A stretch of 64,000 nt of DNA from Marinobacter sp. CHS3-4 (GTDB lineage: Bacteria; Pseudomonadota; Gammaproteobacteria; Pseudomonadales; Oleiphilaceae). The notes below the pieces were generated by a model. That model ran no database searches. It was not told where the DNA came from and saw nothing but the letters and a program-made list of their open reading frames with translations. The translations under genes and the position numbers were made by a program. This document shows positions 1 to 9,197 of the stretch, piece after piece (positions within the stretch are counted from its first letter, which is position 1; the number at the start of each line of letters is the position of its first letter). Location of the stretch: the NCBI RefSeq assembly GCF_030053415.1, contig NZ_JASGBJ010000001.1, positions 372,001-436,000 on the forward strand, in the 5' to 3' direction.

Positions 1-3000
1 CCGTAAAGAAGTAGTCCTCGTCAGGCTTGAGGTTGGTAGAAGCAGTGCGTTCATAGGCCTGTCGAATCGCTTCCGACAGCTCAGCAACGTCGACCAGTTG
101 GGCTTCGTTTGCGCCGTCAGTAAGCTGGCTCAGCTCATCGCGAAGCGTGTCTCGGGGTTTGGTCTGTTCCGGGTTGTTCGCCCACTCGTCCAGAATTCGG
201 TCAGCGTCCAGCAGAATATCCAGTCCTTCATTGAGGAAGAGCTGAACCAGCTGCGGGTTAGTGTGGGTGACGGTCTCCGGGGTGTGAGTGTCTCCAGATC
301 TGAGTGTGGCGGCTGACACTTCTTCGAGCTTGGCCAGATAGGCTTCAGTACCCGGTAATTCTGCCTGAGGGTTTTCTTTGATCTGGCTGAGGCCCTGTGT
401 CAGGAAGCCGCAGGCGTCATTAATCAGGCCAATCACGTCCCGGTCAGCGCGTTTATTCTGAGCGCGGGCTTCCTTGATAAAGCGTTCCAGTGGCGTGATT
501 ACGGCTGCAATCGGCGCAATGCCGGCGGTATGGGCACTGCCTTTCAACGTGTGGAGCGCGCGCGACAGATCGTCGGTGTAGGCGACGCTGGATTTGTCCC
601 CCGCTGCTTCCAGATAATCTTTCAGCGTTTGAAGGTGGGTCTGGGTCTCGCTTTCGAAAATCTCAAGGAGGACAGGGTCGACCTGATGATCGTCTTCGGC
701 TTCCAGCTCGGGTTCCACGTCAACGTGATCAGCAACCGGTTCATCGTCAGTCTGTGCAGGCTCTGACTCTGGCATTGAGCTGGTATCCGGGATTTCCCCG
801 TTGGCCAGTGCGTTTGCACGGGCCTCCAGTGATGCCGTGCTAACTGATGGTGGACGTTGGTTCTCGAAATCTTCAACCAGACCTGGCAGCTGCCCGGTCA
901 CATCGTTCAACAGGCTCGCGATGTCGTCGTTCATGAAGATGCTGCCGTCGATCACCCGGTTCAGCATGTTCTCGACGGACCAGGCCAGCTCACCAACGTC
1001 GTTGGCGCCGACCATCCGGCCACTGCCTTTCAGGGTATGGAAGGCGCGACGCACCTCTGAAAGCGCAGTGCGATCCTCGTGATGGCGCAGCAAAGCCGGC
1101 AGGTATTCGCGGATGGTGTCCAGCACCTCGCCCGCTTCCTCAATAAAGATTTCGAGGATTTCGTCGTCGATCAGGTTGTCGTCATCTTCGGAAGCGCTGG
1201 CTGGTTTCGGCGCATCCGACGGTTGAGTGGTCTCGTCTGTCTCTGGTGCCGTTTCTTCTGATGGTTGCTCGGCTTCAGCGGCAGCCTGCTGCGTCGACGC
1301 GCCCTCGCTGTCGGTCTTGCGGGTGGTCGACAGGGCTTCGGCCTGTTCGATCAGGTCCTGAACATCACCGGCAGACTGGCCATCTCGGAATTCCTGAATC
1401 AGTGATGGAATGCGGGCGTTCACCTGATCAATCAGGTTGAACATGTCGTCTGTGGGGCGAAGTGTCTGGTCAATGACCCGGTTCAGCAGGTTCTCGATGG
1501 ACCAGGCCAGCTCGCCAATGCTGGAGGCGCCTACCAATCGGCCGCTGCCTTTCAGGGTGTGGAATGCGCGACGAACTTCAGTCAGCGCCTCATGATCGTC
1601 TGAACTCTGACGCAGCCTTGGGTAGTATTCGTTGATGGTCTCCATGACCTCTTCGGCCTCTTCCACGAAGATGCCGAGAATTTCATCATCCAGAAGCTCT
1701 TCGTCGGAGCCTTTGGCTGTCGCGTCCTTGGATTCAACCGGTGCCTCGGCACCGATGGTCGGCAGGTCTTCGATCTCGGAGGGATGTTCCCAGGTGGGTT
1801 CTTCACCTACCGGGAAACCGAGTTCACGGAAACTGGCTTCGGCCAGGCTCAGAACATTGTCGTTTTCGCCGATGCCGTCTGAGAGGCGCTCAAGGTAATA
1901 CTCGATACTGGTGACTGCGTCAGCCAGCGTGTCAAGCTGTTTCCAGTCTGGTATCTGTTTGCCGCCAAGCAGCACATCGGTAACGTAGCGCTCGGCAGAG
2001 GCCAGCATATCGGCCACGCGGTCCAGCGGAATCAGTGCTAGGCCACCGCGAATGCTGTGTAAAAGGCCGGGGACATGTTCGATCTCACCGGTTTCCCACT
2101 GGGAGGCGATGAAATTAACAATGGCCGACTTCACCTGCTCAAGGGTATTTCGGGATTCCCGCAGAAGTGCACTGCTGGCTTCTCCCAGTTCTCGGGAGCC
2201 CAGATTAACGGTTTTCGCCTCGTCGCCACCCTCGTCGGTGTCCTGTTGGCGTTCGCCATCAAGGCCGGCAAGGCTGGCTTCGACATACAGCATGGCACCG
2301 GCGATATCCATCAGAGTACCGTCGTCAACAGCGTCGGTTTGCCCTGACAGTTTTTCCACCAGTTCAATCTGCTCGGTGACCACCTTGCGCGGTATGCCCA
2401 GGCCCAGCACGGCCAGAGTATTGGCAACCTGCTGCAGGCCTGGTAACAGCTCGTCCAACTCGTCGTTCTGGCGCATGTCGGAGCGTACAAACAGATCCAG
2501 CTGGTCTTTGAGTTTGGCCAGTTCTTCGTTCAGAGCGCTTGTGACGGATTGGATCGCATCTCGCCCGGGGCCGGATACGCGGTCCTTGGCGGCGTCTACA
2601 TCGTCTTCTGATGGCAGGGCCTGATTCAGGCGATAGCTCTGCCGCAGTTCCTTGACCCGATCGGTATCCAGGTCCCTGGCACGGGCGACGTAATACAGCA
2701 GATGCTTGAGTAGTGCTTCCGGAGCAGGCTGCTGAAGAATATCAATATGTTCGTCAGTAAGCTTGCGGATTTCGGCGTCCAGTTCACGCAGTAGCGCCTT
2801 TACCGCCGTGTTTACGGGATTAACGTGTCCCTGGAGGGTTTCAACGAAACCGCCTGCGGCTTTCCAGAGTTCACCCCTGGGTGTGTTTTTGCAAAGCCTG
2901 ATCAGACGTTCGATGACCTTCTGCATGTACTCAAAGTGCGCGTCCAGATCCGCCTCGCGAATCACGCCAGCCAGAGCAAACTGGAACATCTGGCGTAACT

Positions 3001-3505
3001 TGCGGATATGCCCAAGAACCTTTGGATCCTGAAGCCGTTGCGAGACATTGGCTGGTGCCGTCTTATGGGCCAGCGACAAATCTGGCTTAAACAGCGAAGT
3101 GTCAGAAAGCAGAGCCTCGCCGTGGGCTGCCCGAAGGTCGTTCAGCAGGGGCAATAGTACGAGCGGGAAATCGTCCTGGCTGCTGGCCAGGTGCTCGAGG
3201 TACTGGGGCAATTGCAGGATGGCCTGCATCAGTACTTCGACGGCATCATCAACGTTGGTAACGGTTTCGTTGAGGATGGCCTGCGTGAGCTTCTCCATTT
3301 CCTCGGTCAGCAGGGCCGCGCCGTAAAGCTCGACCATCTGCAGGGTACCGTGAACCTGGTGGAGATAGTTCAGGCAAAAGCGCAAACGCGCCGTGTCGTC
3401 TCTGTTGTCGACAAACGCTTCCAATGCCTGCTGGCTCTGGGTAAGCGTGTCTTGTATCTCACCCCGAACCCAGTCCAGGGCGATGCTGTCATGGTGATTG
3501 CCCAT
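1..3505 (-). CDS. chpA: ChpA, multi-Hpt chemotaxis histidine kinase of the Pil-Chp system (N-terminal part)
   Basis: Hub kinase of the Pil-Chp pathway; the family passes phosphate from a CheA-type kinase core through Hpt domains to PilG and PilH to control type IV pilus motors. About 1168 N-terminal residues are visible; the kinase core, CheW-like and receiver domains expected at the C-terminus lie beyond the left edge. Hpt-type phosphorylation motifs are readable at about residues 48 (HQVHGTLQM), 482 (HSIRGGLA), 648 (FHTLKGSGRLVG), 818 (FHTLKGSGRMVG) and 985 (LHTLKGSAHTAG). The ATG at 3505 follows a CGGAG ribosome site and lies 11 bp after the pilK stop. Last gene of the pilGHIJK-chpA operon. 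The reading frame is open to the window edge. Confidence 0.93.
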   Translation of the reverse strand, partial: MGNHHDSIALDWVRGEIQDTLTQSQQALEAFVDNRDDTARLRFCLNYLHQVHGTLQMVELYGAALLTEEMEKLTQAILNETVTNVDDAVEVLMQAILQLPQYLEHLASSQDDFPLVLLPLLNDLRAAHGEALLSDTSLFKPDLSLAHKTAPANVSQRLQDPKVLGHIRKLRQMFQFALAGVIREADLDAHFEYMQKVIERLIRLCKNTPRGELWKAAGGFVETLQGHVNPVNTAVKALLRELDAEIRKLTDEHIDILQQPAPEALLKHLLYYVARARDLDTDRVKELRQSYRLNQALPSEDDVDAAKDRVSGPGRDAIQSVTSALNEELAKLKDQLDLFVRSDMRQNDELDELLPGLQQVANTLAVLGLGIPRKVVTEQIELVEKLSGQTDAVDDGTLMDIAGAMLYVEASLAGLDGERQQDTDEGGDEAKTVNLGSRELGEASSALLRESRNTLEQVKSAIVNFIASQWETGEIEHVPGLLHSIRGGLALIPLDRVADMLASAERYVTDVLLGGKQIPDWKQLDTLADAVTSIEYYLERLSDGIGENDNVLSLAEASFRELGFPVGEEPTWEHPSEIEDLPTIGAEAPVESKDATAKGSDEELLDDEILGIFVEEAEEVMETINEYYPRLRQSSDDHEALTEVRRAFHTLKGSGRLVGASSIGELAWSIENLLNRVIDQTLRPTDDMFNLIDQVNARIPSLIQEFRDGQSAGDVQDLIEQAEALSTTRKTDSEGASTQQAAAEAEQPSEETAPETDETTQPSDAPKPASASEDDDNLIDDEILEIFIEEAGEVLDTIREYLPALLRHHEDRTALSEVRRAFHTLKGSGRMVGANDVGELAWSVENMLNRVIDGSIFMNDDIASLLNDVTGQLPGLVEDFENQRPPSVSTASLEARANALANGEIPDTSSMPESEPAQTDDEPVADHVDVEPELEAEDDHQVDPVLLEIFESETQTHLQTLKDYLEAAGDKSSVAYTDDLSRALHTLKGSAHTAGIAPIAAVITPLERFIKEARAQNKRADRDVIGLINDACGFLTQGLSQIKENPQAELPGTEAYLAKLEEVSAATLRSGDTHTPETVTHTNPQLVQLFLNEGLDILLDADRILDEWANNPEQTKPRDTLRDELSQLTDGANEAQLVDVAELSEAIRQAYERTASTNLKPDEDYFFT
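948..1700 (-). repeat. Tandem Hpt-domain repeat inside chpA
   Basis: DNA at about 948-1190 and about 1471-1700 is clearly similar by eye over the Hpt motif and its flanks (for example ACCCGGTTCAGCA and CTGCCTTTCAGGGT occur in both). This points to duplication of an Hpt module about 170 codons long. It is inside coding sequence and in frame. Confidence 0.7.
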
Positions 3506-3516
3506 AACCACTCCGG

Positions 3517-4416
3517 TTATTCTTCGTCAGGCTGGCGCTTGATCCACGCCAGCACATGTTCCGAGGGTACTCGCTGTAAGCCAGGCGGCTGCCAGTCGGT
3601 CAGCTCTCCCTGGCCCAGGACCAATAACCCCCCGGGCGCCAGTCTTTCTGCAAGCCGTTTTACTATTTCGCGCCGGCGCCAGCGCCGGAAGTAAATCAGC
3701 AGATTCTGGCAGAAGATGATGTTCATCCCGTGCATCGGTGCTTTTTTCAGGTCCAGCACATTCAGGCGTGTAAAACACACCCGGTCCCGAATGCTTTCGA
3801 CAATTTCCACGGTATTCCGCTCTGCTGGGTGGAAGTACCGGTTTTTCATGGCTTCGTCCATGCCGATCAGCTTACGTGCGCTGAACCGGCCGGTTTTGGC
3901 CTTGTCGATTGCCGGTTTGCTGATGTCCGAGCCGGTCACCCCGTATAACGGTTTCAGCGACAAGGTCTCCATGCACTCGTTCAGAACCATGGCGAGGGTG
4001 TATGGCTCTTCGCCCGTAGAGGCCCCCACACTCCAGACTTCCAGAGGCCGTTTTTTCAGAGCCTCCCGCGGCCGGGTCAGCACATAGTCTGATACCAGCC
4101 GAAACGCGTCCGGATCACGAAAAAAGCGCGTCTCCTGCACGGTGAGCCGATCTACCAGCGTGGCCCACTCTACGATTGCGTCCGGCCCGGATACGATTTT
4201 TTCGTAGTAGGCCTGATAACTGTTACAACCGATTTCCCGCATGCGAATCGCGAGATTGGTCTCGAGAAACGATTTCCGGCCTTCGCTCAAGGTCATGCCG
4301 GTTCTGTGTTCCAGCAATGTCTGCCATTGGTTGAACTGCGCCTCGTCCATATCTGGGAGTCGGCGCAGTGACCAGATGCCCTCGGCAGTTGACAGGTCGT
4401 TGCGGTTTTCAGCCAT
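3517..4416 (-). CDS. pilK: PilK, CheR-type chemoreceptor methyltransferase
   Basis: S-adenosylmethionine-dependent methyltransferase expected to methylate glutamates of the chemoreceptor PilJ. The 299 residues fit the CheR family: a helical N-terminal domain, then the SAM-binding stretch VGASTGEEPYTLAM and the late motif FCQNLLIYF followed by LAPGGLLVLGQGE. The family usually has CRNVLIYF, so the Gln is a small variation. It sits 27 bp after pilJ and 11 bp before chpA, in the same order as in Pseudomonas aeruginosa. The ribosome site before the ATG at 4416 is weak, so translation may be coupled to pilJ. Confidence 0.92.
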   Translation of the reverse strand: MAENRNDLSTAEGIWSLRRLPDMDEAQFNQWQTLLEHRTGMTLSEGRKSFLETNLAIRMREIGCNSYQAYYEKIVSGPDAIVEWATLVDRLTVQETRFFRDPDAFRLVSDYVLTRPREALKKRPLEVWSVGASTGEEPYTLAMVLNECMETLSLKPLYGVTGSDISKPAIDKAKTGRFSARKLIGMDEAMKNRYFHPAERNTVEIVESIRDRVCFTRLNVLDLKKAPMHGMNIIFCQNLLIYFRRWRRREIVKRLAERLAPGGLLVLGQGELTDWQPPGLQRVPSEHVLAWIKRQPDEE

Positions 4417-4443
4417 AAACTGTCAGCGGCCTCGGATTGATCG

Positions 4444-6543
4444 TTACTCGCTAACCACGGGAACGTCGTCGTCCTCGTCCTCGTCCTCGTCTTCGGTGTC
4501 TTCGTCCTGATCAACCGCATCCTCTTCCGGTAAGGTAAAGCCGGCAACAGAGGACCGAAGTTCGGACGCCATTTCTGCGAGATTACCGATAGATTTCGCG
4601 GTGGCGTTGGTACCAGACGAGGTCTGCGAGGTGATTTCCTGGATGACGTTCATCGTGTTGGAAATGTGGGCCGCAGAAGACGACTGCTGTCGTGCAGCGT
4701 TGGAAATGTTCTGGATCAATTCTGCCAGAGACATGGATACGTTCTCGATCTCTTCGAGCGCGATACCCGCGTCCTGTGCCAGACGTGCACCACGAACCAC
4801 CTCGGCGGTGGTGTGTTCCATGGAGATAACGGCTTCGTTGGTGTCCGACTGGATCGTCTTAACCAGTGCCTCAATCTGTTTGGTCGCCGCGGAAGAGCGT
4901 TCCGCCAGTCGCTGAACTTCGTCCGCAACTACCGCGAAGCCGCGGCCCGCGTCACCGGCCATAGAGGCCTGGATCGCGGCGTTCAGGGACAGGATGTTGG
5001 TTTGGTCGGCGATGTCGTTGATCAGCGATACGATGTCACCGATTTCCTGGGAAGACTCACCCAGACGCTTGATCCGTTTGGACGTTTCCTGGATCTGCTC
5101 GCGGATATTGTCCATGCCCTTGATGGTGTTATTTACCACCTCGGAACCTTTCTTCGCGATCGCAACCGACCGCTCAGCAACCGCGGAAGATTCGGCGGCG
5201 TTGGAAGATACCTGGTCGATGGACACCGCCATCTCGTTCACCGCCGCCGAGGCGCCGGCAATTTCCTGAGCCTGGTGCTCGGAAGCGTCGGCAAGGTGCA
5301 TGGCCGTAGCCTGAGTTTCCTGGGCCGCCGACGCTACCCGCACAGCGGTTCCACGAATCGCCTGTACCAGGCCGCGCATCTGGTCGATCGCGTAGTTGAT
5401 CGAGTCAGCGATGGCACCGGTGAAGTCCTCGGTTACTGTGGCCTCTGTGGTCAAGTCACCATCCGCCAGGTCAGCGAGTTCGTCCAGCAGTCGCAAGATC
5501 GCGTTTTGGTTCTGTTCGTTCTGCTCCTGAGTCGTCGCCAGGCGGGCCTGGGCGTCGCGGTAGAGTACAACACCGATCATCACAACGATGCCGACCATGG
5601 CAGCCAGAATGATGAAGGCGAGGGTCGGGCTGAAGAAACCGGATCCGGCCTGGCCGGTGAAGCGCTCGGATAGTTCAGACAGCTCGTCCAGCAATACCTG
5701 GGAGTTCTGGAAAATGTCGCTGGCCGCAGTACGTACCTTGAAGAGGTCGGGAGAAGCTTCAAGGATGGCGTCTACGTTCTGGGAGACGAATTCAAACAGC
5801 TCGCCAACGGCTTCCAAGCCGTAGATGGCGTCTTCGTCAGTTACCTGGGTGATGCCCATGGACGGGTTGCCGTTGACCTGTCCGTTCAATACGCGACCAA
5901 ACAGGCTGGCGTCTCGACCGAACCGGTCGGCAGCAACCACCGCGTCTTCGTCGCCGGACAGTACGTTGTTGACCGACCGCACGATCCGCTCAGCGAGCAG
6001 CGACTGGCGTTGGGCCAATGCGATCTGTTCTGCTGGCGCGTCATTCTCAAGCAGGATTTGAACGATGTCGTCGTATTCCACCTGCAACTGGGGAATGGTT
6101 TCGTTCAGGGTCCGGGCGACTTCGTGCAGGCCCAGTACCGCGTCCTGGGTGGACAGAATGCTGTCTGCGTTGTCACGCACCGTGTTCCAGGTTTCCTGAA
6201 CGCCACTGTTTTGAGCTACCTCGCTGGGAGGCAGTCCAGTTTCCGGGTTGCCGTCGGTGATGTAGCCCCAGAGCCGGTCGAACTCGTCCCGCGAACGGCG
6301 CAAAGCGTCAAACGCTTCTGCGGTGCCGCCTGCGGCCTCCGTCGCGTTCTTGGCAATTTCCTGCGACAGCACCCGCAATTCTGCAGAGTGGGAGATGTAT
6401 TGCTGATCGTGCTGACTGTTCTGATTGATGATGAACAGTACGGCAACGAGCAGGACGGTCAATGCAATCAGTGCGGCGATCAAGCCGGCAACAAGTTTGT
6501 TGCCTCCCTGACCCACACTGAGTTTTCCGGCTCTATTCTTCAT
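4444..6543 (-). CDS. pilJ: PilJ, type IV pilus methyl-accepting chemoreceptor
   Basis: Transmembrane chemoreceptor of the Pil-Chp pathway, expected to signal to ChpA through PilI. The 699 residues show a membrane segment at about 17-39, a periplasmic PilJ-type helical region, a second membrane segment near 302-322, a HAMP region and the cytoplasmic hairpin tip with SLNAAIQASMAGDAGRGFA and VVADEVQRLAERS. The last ~26 residues form an extremely acidic Asp/Glu tail encoded by GAGGAC-type hexamer repeats (about 4465-4530); I do not expect such a tail in PilJ. Second-to-last signalling gene before pilK and chpA. The ATG is followed by a basic N-terminus, as expected for a membrane protein. Confidence 0.94.
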   Translation of the reverse strand: MKNRAGKLSVGQGGNKLVAGLIAALIALTVLLVAVLFIINQNSQHDQQYISHSAELRVLSQEIAKNATEAAGGTAEAFDALRRSRDEFDRLWGYITDGNPETGLPPSEVAQNSGVQETWNTVRDNADSILSTQDAVLGLHEVARTLNETIPQLQVEYDDIVQILLENDAPAEQIALAQRQSLLAERIVRSVNNVLSGDEDAVVAADRFGRDASLFGRVLNGQVNGNPSMGITQVTDEDAIYGLEAVGELFEFVSQNVDAILEASPDLFKVRTAASDIFQNSQVLLDELSELSERFTGQAGSGFFSPTLAFIILAAMVGIVVMIGVVLYRDAQARLATTQEQNEQNQNAILRLLDELADLADGDLTTEATVTEDFTGAIADSINYAIDQMRGLVQAIRGTAVRVASAAQETQATAMHLADASEHQAQEIAGASAAVNEMAVSIDQVSSNAAESSAVAERSVAIAKKGSEVVNNTIKGMDNIREQIQETSKRIKRLGESSQEIGDIVSLINDIADQTNILSLNAAIQASMAGDAGRGFAVVADEVQRLAERSSAATKQIEALVKTIQSDTNEAVISMEHTTAEVVRGARLAQDAGIALEEIENVSMSLAELIQNISNAARQQSSSAAHISNTMNVIQEITSQTSSGTNATAKSIGNLAEMASELRSSVAGFTLPEEDAVDQDEDTEDEDEDEDDDVPVVSE

Positions 6544-6634
6544 TGTCTGGCTCCCGGCCTTTTCTTAATAGTGGTAAGTCTTTCGCTGCGGGGGCTCGAC
6601 AGGTCCTTTATCGGGCCTGCTAGTGAAACCACCC

Positions 6635-7186
6635 TTACCATTGCGCTACATCCAGAAAGCGCTCGTCGCCAAGCAGGTCGGCGGCAGAAAACACTTTCCA
6701 GACTTCTTCGTTACGTTCGTAGCCGCCATTTACAAACGGCTGAACGCTCTCCGGAACTCCCTGCGGCGAGGCCACATGGTTATCCACGGCGAAATACTGC
6801 ATCCCGGACACGCTGTCGACCACCAGTCCACTGAATACATCGCCCTGCTCGACAACCAGTACGCGGCGATCGCGTTGGCTGCGCGAGGAGCGCGGTACAT
6901 CAAAGAAACTGGCCAGATCAATCAGCGGCAGGAGGCGGCCGCGAACGTTAGCGGCCCCCAGCATAAAAGGACGAACCCCCGGAATGTGGGTGTAACGGGG
7001 GACGTGAAGGATTTCGATAACTTCTCCCATGGGCGCCACATAGCGCTCGCCGGCGAGGACGAATCCGATGCCGTTCCATAATTCAACGGCTTGTTGCTGC
7101 TCCGGCAGACCGGCGGCCAGGGAACGACTGCGCCGGGCGATATCCGTCAGAACAGCAAAAGGGGCGGCCTGGGCGGACATGCTCAC
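6635..7186 (-). CDS. pilI: PilI, CheW-type adaptor
   Basis: Adaptor that couples PilJ to ChpA in the cytoplasm. At 183 residues it fits a single CheW domain; GIGFVLAGERYVAPMGEVIE opens the domain, and GAANVRGRLLPLIDLASFF and SGLVVDSVSG are typical later strands. The start at 7186 (MSMSAQ) has GGAG about 5 nt upstream; a second ATG at 7180 is possible. It lies 13 bp after pilH. There is a 91-bp gap before pilJ with no clear terminator, so cotranscription is likely. Confidence 0.92.
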   Translation of the reverse strand: MSMSAQAAPFAVLTDIARRSRSLAAGLPEQQQAVELWNGIGFVLAGERYVAPMGEVIEILHVPRYTHIPGVRPFMLGAANVRGRLLPLIDLASFFDVPRSSRSQRDRRVLVVEQGDVFSGLVVDSVSGMQYFAVDNHVASPQGVPESVQPFVNGGYERNEEVWKVFSAADLLGDERFLDVAQW

Positions 7187-7199
7187 TCCACGGTTGGAA

Positions 7200-7562
7200 T
7201 CAGCCGATCAGGCTGTTGATGGTTTTGATCAGATCGTCTTCGTTAACCGGCTTTACCAGATAGCCTTTTGCGCCTTGGCGGGTGCCCCACACACGGTCAG
7301 TTTCCTGATCTTTGGTGGTTACGATCACCACAGGGATCGACGCGGTCTCCGGTGCGCGGGTCAGCTGACGTGTCGCCTGGAAACCATTCAGGCCGGGCAT
7401 GACAACGTCCATCAGCACCAGGTCCGGCGTTTCAGCGCGGGCTTTGGCAACGCCGTCGGCACCGTTGTCGGCCGTGAGCACTTCATGCTTGTGCTTTTCG
7501 AGAATGGTCGAGATTTTCTTAACCTCGGTCGGCGAATCGTCAACAATCAGAATGCGGGCCAT
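7200..7562 (-). CDS. pilH: PilH, CheY-like response regulator of twitching motility
   Basis: Single receiver domain of 120 residues. The phosphoacceptor is Asp52 (LMDVVMPGLNG), with the acidic pocket at Asp8-Asp9 and the conserved Lys104 (YLVKP). In Pseudomonas PilH acts mainly on pilus retraction and as a phosphate sink, opposite PilG; that role is taken from the family. It is the second gene of the operon, 32 bp after pilG. Confidence 0.93.
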   Translation of the reverse strand: MARILIVDDSPTEVKKISTILEKHKHEVLTADNGADGVAKARAETPDLVLMDVVMPGLNGFQATRQLTRAPETASIPVVIVTTKDQETDRVWGTRQGAKGYLVKPVNEDDLIKTINSLIG

Positions 7563-7594
7563 GATGTCCTCAATAGTTCAATGCTGGAGCTGGG

Positions 7595-7987
7595 TTACTG
7601 TTCCGCGGCCGGAACGTACTGGCGAATCGTATTCAGAAGCTCGTCCTTGCTGAACGGTTTGGTCAGGTACTGGTCAGACCCGACGATGCGTCCCTTGGCC
7701 TTGTCGAACAGGCCGTCTTTACTGGACAGCATGATAACCGGTGTCTTCTTGAAGGAGGAGTTGTTCTTGATCAGTGCGCAGGTTTGATAACCGTCCAGCC
7801 GGGGCATCATGATGTCAACAAAGATGATGTTCGGCTGGGAATCGGCAATCTTGGCCAGGGCGTCAAAGCCGTCAGTTGCGGTAATGACTTCGCAACCCAC
7901 TTTTTTTAATAGGGTTTCTGCGGTACGACGAATGGTCTTGCTGTCGTCGATCACCATAATCTTCAGATTTTCGAAGTTGTCATCCAT
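7595..7987 (-). CDS. pilG: PilG, CheY-like response regulator of twitching motility
   Basis: Single receiver domain of 130 residues, first gene of the Pil-Chp operon. Asp14-Asp15, the phosphoacceptor Asp58 (FVDIMMPRLDGYQT) and Lys110 (YLTKPF) are all present. In Pseudomonas PilG promotes pilus extension and feeds into cAMP control. It is transcribed away from gshB, and the 244-bp divergent gap must hold both promoters. Identity is firm because of both sequence and the pilG-gshB junction. Confidence 0.94.
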   Translation of the reverse strand: MDDNFENLKIMVIDDSKTIRRTAETLLKKVGCEVITATDGFDALAKIADSQPNIIFVDIMMPRLDGYQTCALIKNNSSFKKTPVIMLSSKDGLFDKAKGRIVGSDQYLTKPFSKDELLNTIRQYVPAAEQ

Positions 7988-8112
7988 TGTCCAACAGCCT
8001 TGCGCTCTGCGTATCGTTATTTTTCAACCGGGCTTTTTAACACAATCCTGAACGTTCTTCTATAAGCCCCGCTAATTTATAGAGTATTGCTGCCCGGATA
8101 AAAAGTAGAACT

Positions 8113-8143
8113 TTGTGACCAAATGTACTTGCGCGGGTACAAT
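8113..8143 (+). promoter_or_regulatory. Possible sigma-70 promoter for gshB
   Basis: TTGTGA at 8113-8118 and TACAAT at 8138-8143 lie upstream of gshB. The 19-bp spacing is longer than ideal, so this is only a candidate. An 8-bp palindrome GAACGTTC lies further upstream, near 8050. Confidence 0.3.
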
Positions 8144-8231
8144 ACCTTCTTTGAACACAGCATAGCACTTATTCTTCAGGTCGCTTTGCAGAGCGGTTCC
8201 GGTTTTTCACCTTTATTAACAACGAGGCAAT

Positions 8232-9188
8232 ATGACAGTCCGGCTCGGTATTGTAATGGATCCCATCGAGGACATTTCCTTCAAGAAGGACAGCTCGCTG
8301 GCCATGTTGGTGGCGGCTCAGAAACGGGGTTGGGCCATTGAGTACATGGAGCTTCCTGATCTGTACCTTGATGGCGCGCAAGCACGGGCGCGGACTCGTG
8401 AACTCACGGTACGGATGGATCCGGACGACTGGTTCGAATACGGCAACAGTCAGGACCGGGCATTGGGTGACCTGGATGTGATTCTGATGCGCAAGGATCC
8501 GCCGGTAGACCGAGAGTTTCTGATGGCCACCTACATACTTGAAGCTGCCGAACAGCAGGGCGCTCTGGTGGTCAATCCTGCCTCGACGCTCCGGGATTGC
8601 AATGAAAAGCTCTTTGCTACCCAGTTCGACGACCTGACGCCTCCGTTGATCGTGACCCGGTCTGCCGAACGACTCAAAGCGTTTTACCAGAAGCACCGCG
8701 ACGTCATTATGAAGCCGGTGGACGGCATGGGCGGCAGTTCGATTTTCCGGGTCAAGCACGACGATGCCAACCTGGGAGTCATCATCGAAACGCTTACCAA
8801 TATGGGTGCCCATCAGGCCATGGCCCAAAAGTACGTGCCGGAAATAAAGCAGGGCGATAAACGGATCCTGTTGATCGACGGCGAGCCTGTTCCCTATGCC
8901 CTTGCACGGATTCCATCGGATGGCGAGAATCGCGGTAATCTGGCGGCCGGCGGGCGCGGTGAAGGGCGAGAACTCACGGATAGAGACCGGGAAATCTGCC
9001 ATCGGGTGGCGCCGGTTCTGAAAGAGAAAGGTTTGATTTTTGTGGGCATCGACGTGATCGGCGATTATCTGACCGAGATCAACGTGACCAGTCCCACTTG
9101 CATCCGTGAGCTTGATGCCGCCTTCGGCATCGACATTTCGAGTACGCTGTTGGATGCTGTGGAGCGGCGTCTTTCCAGCAGAGGGTAA
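8232..9188 (+). CDS. gshB: Glutathione synthetase
   Basis: ATP-grasp ligase that joins glycine to gamma-glutamylcysteine in the last step of glutathione synthesis, in the cytoplasm. The 318 residues match the usual length of about 315. Recognisable stretches are MRKDPPVDREFLMATYILE, MKPVDGMGGSSIFRV (nucleotide-binding loop) and GRGEGRELTDRD near the C-terminus, followed by VTSPTCIRELD. A GAGG ribosome site precedes the ATG. It is divergent from pilG and leads the block gshB-tonB3-yqgE-ruvX-pyrR-pyrB-pyrC', the same neighbourhood as in Pseudomonas. Confidence 0.96.
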   Translation: MTVRLGIVMDPIEDISFKKDSSLAMLVAAQKRGWAIEYMELPDLYLDGAQARARTRELTVRMDPDDWFEYGNSQDRALGDLDVILMRKDPPVDREFLMATYILEAAEQQGALVVNPASTLRDCNEKLFATQFDDLTPPLIVTRSAERLKAFYQKHRDVIMKPVDGMGGSSIFRVKHDDANLGVIIETLTNMGAHQAMAQKYVPEIKQGDKRILLIDGEPVPYALARIPSDGENRGNLAAGGRGEGRELTDRDREICHRVAPVLKEKGLIFVGIDVIGDYLTEINVTSPTCIRELDAAFGIDISSTLLDAVERRLSSRG

Positions 9189-9197
9189 CAGTCCAGA

